Shown in pieces: positions 1 to 5,192 of a stretch of DNA of 5,192 nucleotides. Every line of letters starts with the position of its first letter. Within the stretch, counting starts at the first letter, position 1. The stretch is from Desulfonema limicola (GTDB lineage Bacteria; Desulfobacterota; Desulfobacteria; Desulfobacterales; DYRC01). The notes under the pieces are model-generated. The model had not been told where the DNA came from, ran no database searches, and worked only from the letters and a program-made list of their open reading frames with translations. Location: NCBI GenBank assembly GCA_020718925.1, contig DYRC01000197.1:2575-7766 (forward strand), written 5' to 3'. The position numbers and the translations under genes are program-made.

Positions 1-471
1 GATACATTAGGCAGCGTCAGAATGGTGGATGTATCTGATAAACCTCAGACTGCCCGCGCTGCTATGGCTCAGGGCATAATTGTGATGAAGCCTGAAACGC
101 TTGAAAAAATTCAGGATCAGACTGTAAAAAAAGGCAATGTGCTTGAAACTGCCCGGATTGCCGGAATTATGGCTGCCAAAAAAACATCCGAGCTGATTCC
201 GATGTGCCATCCGCTCAATATCACGCATGTTCAGATTGACTTTTTCCCGGACAATGAAAAACATGCTATCCGAATTGAAGCATCCGTTAAAATTACCGGA
301 CAGACCGGCGTTGAAATGGAAGCATTGACCGCCGTAACGGTTGCCGCGCTGACCATTTACGATATGTGCAAATCTTACGATAAAGAAATGATCATTTCAG
401 ATATGATGCTGCTTGAAAAATCAGGCGGCAAAAGCGGAAGTTTTGTCAGGAGAGAAGTATGCAGGAATTAA
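1..471 (+). CDS. moaC: MoaC, cyclic pyranopterin monophosphate synthase (5' end outside window)
   Basis: MoaC acts in the cytoplasm in the first stage of molybdenum cofactor synthesis, converting the MoaA product made from GTP into cyclic pyranopterin monophosphate. The frame is open from base 1. Seven residues (DTLGSVR) precede the Met at 22, and that Met corresponds to the internal MVDVS motif of the family rather than to the true start, so the gene begins just upstream of the window. Counting that Met as residue 1, the hallmarks are MCHPL (61-65), TGVEMEALTA (95-104), IYDMCK (112-117) and KSGGKSG (133-139). From memory of the E. coli protein the alignment is gap-free with an offset of 14, so K37, H63, D114 and K117 match active-site residues K51, H77, D128 and K131. 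All are present, so the enzyme should be active. The last 13 nt overlap the next gene, which indicates translational coupling. Identity is very secure. Confidence 0.97.
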   Translation, partial: DTLGSVRMVDVSDKPQTARAAMAQGIIVMKPETLEKIQDQTVKKGNVLETARIAGIMAAKKTSELIPMCHPLNITHVQIDFFPDNEKHAIRIEASVKITGQTGVEMEALTAVTVAALTIYDMCKSYDKEMIISDMMLLEKSGGKSGSFVRREVCRN

Positions 472-2129
472 GCAAAGCGCAGCGGGGAAGAATTGCCATC
501 CGAATGTTTCAGACCATTGCGGATGCTGCGGCTATCAGGGGATTTTACAGACCTTCGGGAAAAACAGGACAGATGCTTGCACATTCCCTGAAAATGCTCT
601 CCCCTGAAATTTACGGCAGCATGAACGATGCCAGAATCATTGAACTCAGGGGACTGGAATATGTGCTGGATCGGCTGCCTAAAGGCATTGAAGAATGCAC
701 CCGGATTATTCTCACGGCTCAGGAAGAACTTGAAAACACCTTGTTTGAAAGAATCGAACCGCCCAAGCGCAGGCGCACCTCCTACCAAGTCAGCGATAAA
801 GACCTTACCTTTGTGATTACCAACGGCGTGAGCGAAATTTATGATATTGTTACCCATCTGACCTTTCTCAACATCGAAGCGGAAAAAATCAGACGTCAGA
901 TTCATACCGAAGGCGGCAGAGAGACGCGGGAATGGAAAAAACTGGAAGAAACCGTATTGAGCCGACAGGAACCTAGCGGCAAAGAACTTGATCAGGCATT
1001 GTGGAATTTAAGCATTATTCTGGGCAGAACTTATCTGGAAGTTCGTCAGACCTATCAGTATCTTGAAAAACAGCGACAGCAAAATGACAGCAATCACGGC
1101 TTGTTTCGGATTATTTACGGACTGGGAAAGCGCGTGGAGGCAGAAGAAGCATCCAAAGACGATGTTCTGGTGGTGTATTTCACGCCATCCTTAACAGACA
1201 TGCTGGGACAGCAGCGATACGGGCGTCAGTGGGCAAACAATATCAAAAGCCGGTTATGCGAACTTGAACTTGAGAAACGTCCGGTGCATATCATCAGCGC
1301 GAATCTGCACAGCGTGGTAAATGTCTTATATGGCTATGCGCTGCTTGAAAGCGACAGCACACAGGATATTTATGATTTCTTCCTGATGCTGCGGGATCAG
1401 ACGCAGGAAATAAAAAAATACGCCAAAGATCACGGATACAGCGAACTGCCTGATCTGTCCGATTCTCATATTGACTCTCAGATTATTGACACAGCCGCAA
1501 TCGAATCGCTTGCGTTTCATCCTCAGCTTCGGATCAATGCGGAAAAAATCCGACAGGAAAAGCCGGTGATTCTGGTCATGGATTATGCGTTCGGCGCACA
1601 GGCGTTTGAAGTGATGGATGAGCTTTTGAATCCGCTTCAGATGGGTGATAAATCCGTTCATTTTGATATTCGCTCAATTTCGGTGATGGGAAAAGCCGGA
1701 ATTTTACCCGGCAGAAAGGGCGATATTATGCTCGCCACTGCTCATGTATTTGAGGGAACGCCGCATAATTATATTGTGGATAATGATTTGAAATCAGAAG
1801 ATTTTGACGGATCTGTGGCGGTTTATGAGGGACCGATTGTTACAGTGCTGGGAACATCGCTTCAGAATCGGGATGTGTTGAAACGATTTCAAACCACCAG
1901 TTGGAAAGCCATCGGCTTGGAAATGGAAGGCGGGCATTATCAGCGGGCAATCAGCGCGGCGATCATTCGGGGGCATATCTGTGATGTGAAGGTGCGATAT
2001 GCCTATTATGCCTCTGATAATCCGCTGTTAAGCGGTCAGACACTTGCTTCCGGGAGCATGGGCAAAGAGGGGGTGCGCCCGACCTATATGATTACAAAGG
2101 TTATTTTGGAGAAGATATTGAATGGATAA
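459..2129 (+). CDS. Uncharacterised 556-aa protein with nucleoside phosphorylase-like C-terminal domain
   Basis: The start ATG lies inside the end of moaC and follows an AGGAGAG sequence (448-454), so the two genes are probably translationally coupled. Residues about 367-556 look like the PNP/UDP-phosphorylase fold. They show a first strand and glycine turn, VILVMDYAFGAQAFEVMDEL (370-389), a GKAGILPGRKGDIMLATAH segment (411-429) resembling the family's core AG...GD motif, GLEMEGGHY (486-494) resembling the ribose-binding ME motif (M489, E490), and YASDNP (517-522), where D520 could be the catalytic acid. The N-terminal part has RGFYRPSGKTG (27-37), a charged, probably helical stretch (about 135-210) and a second alpha/beta-like block with RPVHIISANLHSVVNVLYG (274-292). 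I cannot name that part. The whole resembles a full-length uncharacterised family, possibly DUF6909, but that is only a recollection. A nucleosidase or phosphorylase on a nucleotide-like substrate is possible. The substrate is unknown and the moaC link is circumstantial. No signal peptide or membrane segment is visible. Confidence 0.9.
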   Translation: MQELSKAQRGRIAIRMFQTIADAAAIRGFYRPSGKTGQMLAHSLKMLSPEIYGSMNDARIIELRGLEYVLDRLPKGIEECTRIILTAQEELENTLFERIEPPKRRRTSYQVSDKDLTFVITNGVSEIYDIVTHLTFLNIEAEKIRRQIHTEGGRETREWKKLEETVLSRQEPSGKELDQALWNLSIILGRTYLEVRQTYQYLEKQRQQNDSNHGLFRIIYGLGKRVEAEEASKDDVLVVYFTPSLTDMLGQQRYGRQWANNIKSRLCELELEKRPVHIISANLHSVVNVLYGYALLESDSTQDIYDFFLMLRDQTQEIKKYAKDHGYSELPDLSDSHIDSQIIDTAAIESLAFHPQLRINAEKIRQEKPVILVMDYAFGAQAFEVMDELLNPLQMGDKSVHFDIRSISVMGKAGILPGRKGDIMLATAHVFEGTPHNYIVDNDLKSEDFDGSVAVYEGPIVTVLGTSLQNRDVLKRFQTTSWKAIGLEMEGGHYQRAISAAIIRGHICDVKVRYAYYASDNPLLSGQTLASGSMGKEGVRPTYMITKVILEKILNG

Positions 2130-2134
2130 AGGAG
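2130..2134 (+). promoter_or_regulatory. Ribosome binding site of the small candidate selenoprotein gene
   Basis: AGGAG lies directly after the TAA stop of the preceding gene and 7 nt before the ATG at 2142. It is as strong as the sites before the large genes here, and it is the main reason to treat the short reading frame behind it as translated. Confidence 0.8.
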
Positions 2135-2141
2135 AGTTACG

Positions 2142-2324
2142 ATGAAAGAACTTGTTTTGTTTTTCGGCGTGATCGGAATATGGTACGCATTGCAGCGATA
2201 TATTCTGCCCAAAATGGGGATTGCTACCTGAATGAGCGAAGCCTGCCGGGCGGCAGACGATAAAAAACCGAAAATCATATCAAAATCAGGAATAACGCCG
2301 AGCGATAAATCTGAAGCAGGCTAA
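2142..2324 (+). CDS. Candidate small membrane selenoprotein (in-frame UGA at 2229-2231)
   Basis: The frame starts at ATG 2142 behind a good ribosome binding site, 12 nt after the previous stop. The first 29 codons give MKELVLFFGVIGIWYALQRY followed by ILPKMGIAT: a hydrophobic segment (about 4-17, perhaps to 22) with basic residues R19 and K24 behind it, which suggests a single-pass inner-membrane anchor with a cytoplasmic C-terminus. The next codon is UGA. If UGA is read as selenocysteine, the frame continues for 30 codons to TAA at 2322-2324, giving 60 residues with U30-M-S-E-A-C35 and a hydrophilic, lysine-rich tail. A Sec and Cys four residues apart could form a selenenylsulfide redox pair. 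A hairpin with SECIS-like geometry follows the UGA (see 2243-2256). I have a vague memory of small proteins from this phylum ending the membrane segment with a Cys-x4-Cys motif at this place, but cannot confirm it. The alternative is a 29-residue membrane peptide (2142-2231) ending at UGA. The gene itself is likely; the Sec reading is an inference. The function is unknown. Confidence 0.62.
2243..2256 (+). promoter_or_regulatory. SECIS-like hairpin downstream of in-frame UGA
   Basis: CTGCC (2243-2247) and GGCAG (2252-2256) form a perfect 5-bp stem around the loop GGGC (2248-2251). The stem begins 11 nt after the UGA and the loop begins 16 nt after it, with G as its first base. Bacterial SECIS elements, bound by SelB, are known to sit immediately downstream of the Sec codon within the coding region, as a short stem with a G near the start of the apical loop; the E. 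coli fdhF upper stem-loop also lies about 11 nt from its UGA. The loop here is not the fdhF GGUCU sequence and the stem is short, so the match is one of position and shape. Confidence 0.55.
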
Positions 2325-2360
2325 GTTCAGATTAGCTGGTTCAGTCTGCTTAGGCTTATA

Positions 2361-2382
2361 GCCCTGAAATTTATTTCGGGGC
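2361..2382 (+). terminator. Terminator-like hairpin after the moaC gene cluster
   Basis: GCCCTGAAA (2361-2369) pairs with TTTCGGGGC (2374-2382) around the loop TTTA, giving a 9-bp stem with one G-U pair. It lies 36 nt after the end of the extended small gene and upstream of the putative ilvE promoter, where a terminator would be expected. No T-tract follows (GTGAATTACA), so efficient intrinsic termination is doubtful. It could instead be a processing or stabilising hairpin. Confidence 0.42.
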
Positions 2383-2411
2383 GTGAATTACACCCTGTTC
2401 AGATTTATATC

Positions 2412-2439
2412 TTGATTTAAAGAATAAATATGCTATGGT
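2412..2439 (+). promoter_or_regulatory. Putative sigma-70-type promoter for ilvE
   Basis: TTGATT (2412-2417) and TATGGT (2434-2439) are separated by 16 bp, and TG at 2431-2432 makes an extended -10. Each hexamer matches 4 of 6 consensus bases. The surrounding sequence is AT-rich, unlike the genes. Transcription would start near 2446, about 30 nt before the ilvE ATG. An ATTAT-C-ATAAT inverted repeat (2441-2451) overlaps the expected start point and could be an operator, but it is short and may be chance. Confidence 0.4.
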
Positions 2440-2477
2440 TATTATCATAATTCAATGAGAACTTATGAGGAGGCTGT

Positions 2478-3539
2478 ATGCAGCTATCTGTTACAAAGGC
2501 AAATCAACTCAAACCCAAGCCCGATGATTCCAAACTCGGCTTCGGACTTATCTTTACAGATCACATGCTTAACATGGATTACAGCATTGAAAAAGGCTGG
2601 TATAATCCCCGAATTGAGCCTTATGCCCCGATGATGATGGATCCGTCCACAATGGTTCTTCACTACGGACAAGCCATTTTTGAAGGATTGAAGGCTTTCA
2701 GAACCGATTCAGGCGCGGTGCAGATGTTCCGGGCAAAAGACAATATTGCCCGCATGAATCGTTCAGCGCAACTGCTGTGTATTCCGCAATTGGATGAAGC
2801 GGTTGTGCTGGATGGATTGAAACAATTGCTTTCTATTGAAAAAGGATGGGTTCCCAAAGCCGCCGGAACATCGTTGTATATCCGTCCCACGCTGATTGCC
2901 ACAGACCCGTTTTTAGGCGTTCGGGCGTCTTATACCTATCGTTTTTTCATTATTCTGTGTCCGGTGGGCGCGTATTATGCCGAAGGGTTCAATCCGGTGA
3001 AAATTCTGGTAACCAAAGAGCATGTCCGGGCAGTGCGCGGCGGAATCGGCGAGGCAAAAACTCCCGGAAATTATGCCGCCAGTCTGCTTGCCGGTGAAAA
3101 GGCGCATAAAGCCGGATATACGCAGGTGTTGTGGTTAGACGGCGTTGAGCAGAAATATATCGAAGAAGTCGGCTCCATGAACATCTTTTTCGTGATTGAC
3201 AATGAAGTGATTACGCCTATGCTCAACGGCAGCATTCTGCCCGGCATTACCAGAGATTCGGTTATCAAACTTGCCCAAAAATGGAATCTCAAGGTGGCGG
3301 AGCGCAAAATCAGTATTGACGAATTGATGAATGCCCACGCTTCCGGCAAGCTTCAGGAAGTGTTCGGTTCAGGTACCGCAGCCGTAATTTCGCCCGTAGG
3401 TGAACTGAAATATGGCGATAAAGTCTTAAAGATCGGCGATGGCAAGGTCGGTGCTATGGCGCAGAAATTTTTCAAAGCCATTACAGATATTCAGTATGGC
3501 AAAGTAAAAGATGAACTGGGCTGGATTGAAACGATTTAA
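2478..3539 (+). CDS. ilvE: Branched-chain amino acid aminotransferase (class IV PLP fold, IlvE class II)
   Basis: This cytoplasmic PLP enzyme carries out the last step of leucine, isoleucine and valine synthesis, transferring the amino group of glutamate to the branched-chain 2-oxo acids, and the reverse in degradation. The 353 residues fit the longer, eukaryote-like class II BCAT group. Visible motifs are HYGQAIFEGLKAFR (62-75), YIRPTLIAT (134-142), GGIGEAKTPGNYAASL (188-203) with K194 as the expected Schiff-base lysine, EEVGSMNIFFV (229-239) with the conserved E230 and N235, LPGITRDS (254-261), and GSGTAAVISPV (297-307) for cofactor phosphate binding. The ATG follows GAGGAGG (2467-2473) at a close spacing of 4 nt. 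A 353-nt-free gap does not exist on either side: the previous gene ends about 150 nt upstream and a putative promoter at 2412-2439 suggests the gene has its own transcript. It looks intact. Family identity is secure; substrate preference within the family is inferred. Confidence 0.96.
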   Translation: MQLSVTKANQLKPKPDDSKLGFGLIFTDHMLNMDYSIEKGWYNPRIEPYAPMMMDPSTMVLHYGQAIFEGLKAFRTDSGAVQMFRAKDNIARMNRSAQLLCIPQLDEAVVLDGLKQLLSIEKGWVPKAAGTSLYIRPTLIATDPFLGVRASYTYRFFIILCPVGAYYAEGFNPVKILVTKEHVRAVRGGIGEAKTPGNYAASLLAGEKAHKAGYTQVLWLDGVEQKYIEEVGSMNIFFVIDNEVITPMLNGSILPGITRDSVIKLAQKWNLKVAERKISIDELMNAHASGKLQEVFGSGTAAVISPVGELKYGDKVLKIGDGKVGAMAQKFFKAITDIQYGKVKDELGWIETI

Positions 3540-3553
3540 CTTGACAAGCAGAT

Positions 3554-3573
3554 ACCCCGCCTCAGTGCGGGGT
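3554..3573 (+). terminator. GC-rich hairpin between ilvE and the UPF0280 gene
   Basis: ACCCCGC (3554-3560) pairs perfectly with GCGGGGT (3567-3573) around the loop CTCAGT, 14 nt after the ilvE stop. It is followed by TAAAAG rather than a run of T, so it is at best a weak intrinsic terminator and could allow read-through into the next gene. The GGGG at 3569-3572 could alternatively pair with CCCC at 3581-3584 just before the next start codon, so a role in controlling that gene is also possible. Confidence 0.45.
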
Positions 3574-3588
3574 TAAAAGTCCCCTTGA

Positions 3589-4326
3589 ATGTCTATGTAC
3601 GAACCCCGGAAATATCGGAATATTCTCAGCAAAACGCGGCTTGTGCCTTTCAGCGTAACGGTCAAAGAAACAGACCTGCTGATCCGCGCCCATAAACATC
3701 TTGAAGATGAGTCGCGGGAACTCGTTCTTGAATATCGGGGCTATATTGAGTCTTATATCCGCGCATATCCTGAATTTGCAACAACGCTTGTTCCCTGGCA
3801 GATAAACAGTCCCGCGCCCATGATTATCCGGGATATGATTCAAGCCGGACAGAAGGCGGGCGTGGGTCCGATGGCTGCGGTTGCCGGAGCCATTGCCGAA
3901 TATGTCGGAAAAGGTCTTTTGGCGTTCAGCAATGAGGTGATTGTGGAAAATGGCGGAGATATTTTTATCAAGTCAGCAGAGCCGCTCTGCATCGGAATTT
4001 TTGCGGGCAAATCGCCGCTGAGTCTTAACATCGGCTTAAAGCTTGATCCGGGCAATACTCCCATTTCGATATGCACATCATCAGGAACTATCGGACATTC
4101 GTTAAGCTTGGGAAAAGCAGACGCGGCTTGCGTTATCTCCGAGTCCTGCGCGTTGGCAGATGCGGCAGCTACGGCTATCGGCAACTGTGTAAAAAGCAAG
4201 GCGGATATTCGCACAGCAATTGAATTTGGAAAAAAAATCGAAGGCGTCAAAGGGCTTCTGGTAATTGTAGGCGATAAAATCGGCGCGTGGGGAGAGATTG
4301 AAATCGTGCCGCTGAGATCAGGATGA
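3589..4326 (+). CDS. UPF0280 family protein (ApbE-like superfamily)
   Basis: The 245-residue protein belongs to UPF0280 (COG2122), a family of unconfirmed function related to the FAD:protein FMN transferase ApbE and found in archaea and anaerobic bacteria. Family hallmarks are GVGPMAAVAGAIAEYVG (91-107), VENGGDIF (119-126), TSSGTIGHSLSLGKADAA (163-180) and ALADAAATAIGN (188-199). The NGGDI, SGT and ADA..AT pieces are the same ones that bind flavin nucleotide and metal in ApbE, so a flavin- or nucleotide-related role is plausible but unproven. There is no signal peptide or membrane segment, so it is probably cytoplasmic, unlike lipoprotein ApbE. A stop codon directly precedes ATG 3589, so translation must start there or at ATG 3595 two codons later. 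Neither has a Shine-Dalgarno sequence, which is unusual here. The nearest upstream gene is ilvE (49 nt); dapB follows after 40 nt and is probably cotranscribed. Confidence 0.93.
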   Translation: MSMYEPRKYRNILSKTRLVPFSVTVKETDLLIRAHKHLEDESRELVLEYRGYIESYIRAYPEFATTLVPWQINSPAPMIIRDMIQAGQKAGVGPMAAVAGAIAEYVGKGLLAFSNEVIVENGGDIFIKSAEPLCIGIFAGKSPLSLNIGLKLDPGNTPISICTSSGTIGHSLSLGKADAACVISESCALADAAATAIGNCVKSKADIRTAIEFGKKIEGVKGLLVIVGDKIGAWGEIEIVPLRSG

Positions 4327-4356
4327 TTTATTTTAAAACCCGAAGGATAGAATGAT

Positions 4357-4361
4357 AGGAG
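4357..4361 (+). promoter_or_regulatory. Ribosome binding site that decides the dapB start
   Basis: AGGAG lies 5 nt before ATG 4367 and continues into a purine-rich run. A second in-frame ATG at 4352, preceded by AAGGA (4343-4347), would add MIGES. The stronger site and the normal beginning of the family's first strand (KKIKVMVNG) favour 4367. Confidence 0.7.
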
Positions 4362-4366
4362 AGAGC

Positions 4367-5192
4367 ATGAAAAAAATCAAGGTAATGGTCAACGGTATTC
4401 CGGGCAATATGTCTGTAATTGCGGCGCGGCATGTGGTCTGCGATGAGCGATTCGATCTGGTGCAATGCGCCCTGACAGGACCGGAAATCACAGACAGCGA
4501 ATATAGGCTCGGCGATAAGGTGATTCGCCTAATCCGCCCTCAGGACAGAGAGACCATGATTGCCGAAATAAAGCAGCAATATGGCGAGTTTATCACGGTG
4601 GATTATTCTCATCCGTCAGCGGTGAACGCCAATGCCGAATTTTACTGCAAACACGCGCTCCCCTTTGTGATGGGAACAACCGGCGGAGATCGGAGTCGTC
4701 TTAATGATGTGGTGTCCGCGTCTTCAATTGCGGCGGTGATTGCGCCGAATATGGCAAAGCAGATTGTTGGGCTTCAAGCCATGATGGAGTATGCGGCAAA
4801 TACCTTTCCGGGACTGTTTGACGGCTATACGTTGAGTGTTAAAGAAAGTCATCAGAAAGGCAAGGCAGATACCAGCGGCACAGCAAGAGCAATGGTCGGA
4901 TATTTCAACAAGATGGGGCTTGTGTTTTCTGAAGACGATATTTTTAAAGAACGGGATCCTGAGATGCAGAGAAAACAGTGGGGAATCCCCGAAGAATCTA
5001 TCAAAGGACATGGCTGGCATACTTATACTCTGATTTCAAAAGATAAAACCGTTAAGTTCGAGTTTGTCCACAATGTCAATGGCAGAGATATTTACGCACA
5101 CGGAAACATAGATGCGGTCTTGTATCTGGCAAAAAAGTTGGAGCAGGGCGTGAAAGGGCGGGTGTTCAGCATGATTGATGTGTTATCTCAGG
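4367..5192 (+). CDS. dapB: 4-hydroxy-tetrahydrodipicolinate reductase, plant-type DapB (3' end outside window)
   Basis: DapB reduces the dihydrodipicolinate-level intermediate with NAD(P)H in the diaminopimelate and lysine pathway, feeding peptidoglycan and protein synthesis in the cytoplasm. The 275 codons seen resemble the plant-type DapB branch more than the E. coli type. They begin with a nucleotide-binding strand and loop, VMVNGIPGNM (6-15), followed by VDYSHPSAVNANAEFYC (78-94), PFVMGTTGGDR (99-109), IAPNMAKQIVG (125-135), the catalytic ESHQKGKADTSGTA (160-173), FEFVHNVNGRDIYAHG (231-246) and FSMIDVLSQ (267-275). H162 and K166 match the E. coli catalytic pair H159 and K163 in spacing. 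As I recall them, plant-type proteins end within a few residues of the MIDVL motif, so only a handful of codons and the stop are missing. No terminator is visible in the 40 nt separating it from UPF0280, so the two are likely cotranscribed. Family assignment is secure; cofactor preference cannot be read here. Confidence 0.95.
   Translation, partial: MKKIKVMVNGIPGNMSVIAARHVVCDERFDLVQCALTGPEITDSEYRLGDKVIRLIRPQDRETMIAEIKQQYGEFITVDYSHPSAVNANAEFYCKHALPFVMGTTGGDRSRLNDVVSASSIAAVIAPNMAKQIVGLQAMMEYAANTFPGLFDGYTLSVKESHQKGKADTSGTARAMVGYFNKMGLVFSEDDIFKERDPEMQRKQWGIPEESIKGHGWHTYTLISKDKTVKFEFVHNVNGRDIYAHGNIDAVLYLAKKLEQGVKGRVFSMIDVLSQ

Noticed and set aside
22..471. moaC starting at the ATG at 22
   Set aside because: The Met belongs to the internal MVDVS motif of MoaC; the frame stays open to the window edge and the family has about 14 residues before it.
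468..905. Minus-strand open frame of 145 codons opposite the 556-aa gene
   Set aside because: It lies wholly within a well-supported + strand gene, its product has no recognisable motif and its composition looks like a reverse-frame shadow.
2232..2324. Separate 30-codon peptide starting at the ATG right after the UGA (TGAATG)
   Set aside because: It has no ribosome binding site at proper spacing (GGGGA at 2216-2220 is 11 nt away) and it starts with the candidate redox motif. It fits better as the continuation of the preceding frame through UGA, though coupled reinitiation cannot be excluded.
3541..3578. Perfect -35 box TTGACA right after ilvE as a promoter for the UPF0280 gene
   Set aside because: No -10-like hexamer lies 15-19 nt downstream; that region is the GC-rich hairpin. 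The only AT-rich hexamer (TTAAAA) is too far away.
3840..4250. Minus-strand open frame of 136 codons opposite the UPF0280 gene
   Set aside because: The + strand has clear family motifs through the entire stretch; the reverse product is low-complexity Ala/Pro/Ser without a domain.
4352..4366. Upstream in-frame ATG as the dapB start
   Set aside because: It would add only MIGES before the family's first beta strand, and the better-placed AGGAG lies between the two ATGs and serves the second one.

Overview
The window looks like a chromosomal housekeeping segment from a Gram-negative anaerobe, most likely a sulfate-reducer-type member of Desulfobacterota (former Deltaproteobacteria). That assignment is an inference. 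It rests on gene content (a plant-type DapB, a UPF0280 protein, a class II IlvE), a probable selenoprotein, moderate GC content and strong AGGAG-type ribosome binding sites. No rRNA, tRNA, CRISPR array, insertion sequence or phage gene is visible. All genes lie on the + strand.

Layout. Positions 1-471 hold the end of moaC (molybdenum cofactor biosynthesis), whose first codons lie outside the window. It overlaps by 13 nt a 556-codon gene (459-2129) whose C-terminal third looks like a nucleoside phosphorylase fold and whose N-terminal part I cannot assign. Twelve nt further on, behind a good ribosome binding site, a very small gene starts at 2142. It encodes a hydrophobic segment and reaches an in-frame UGA at 2229-2231. 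Reading through that UGA gives a 60-residue product containing U-M-S-E-A-C, and a SECIS-like hairpin lies 11 nt after the UGA. I regard this as a candidate small membrane selenoprotein, and it is the most interesting item in the window.

Positions 2325-2477 are a noncoding stretch with a terminator-like hairpin, small alternative hairpins and a plausible promoter for the next gene. ilvE (2478-3539) encodes a branched-chain aminotransferase. A GC-rich hairpin then precedes a UPF0280 gene (3589-4326), which has no recognisable Shine-Dalgarno sequence. Forty nt later comes dapB (4367 to the window end), of the plant-type family, cut a few codons before its expected stop.

How they fit together. 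The first three genes form a tight cluster (overlap, then 12 nt) and are probably one transcript combining cofactor synthesis, a putative nucleoside or nucleotide enzyme and a possible small redox membrane peptide. ilvE and dapB serve amino-acid biosynthesis (branched-chain amino acids; lysine and diaminopimelate). UPF0280, related to the flavin transferase ApbE, sits between them and is probably cotranscribed with dapB.
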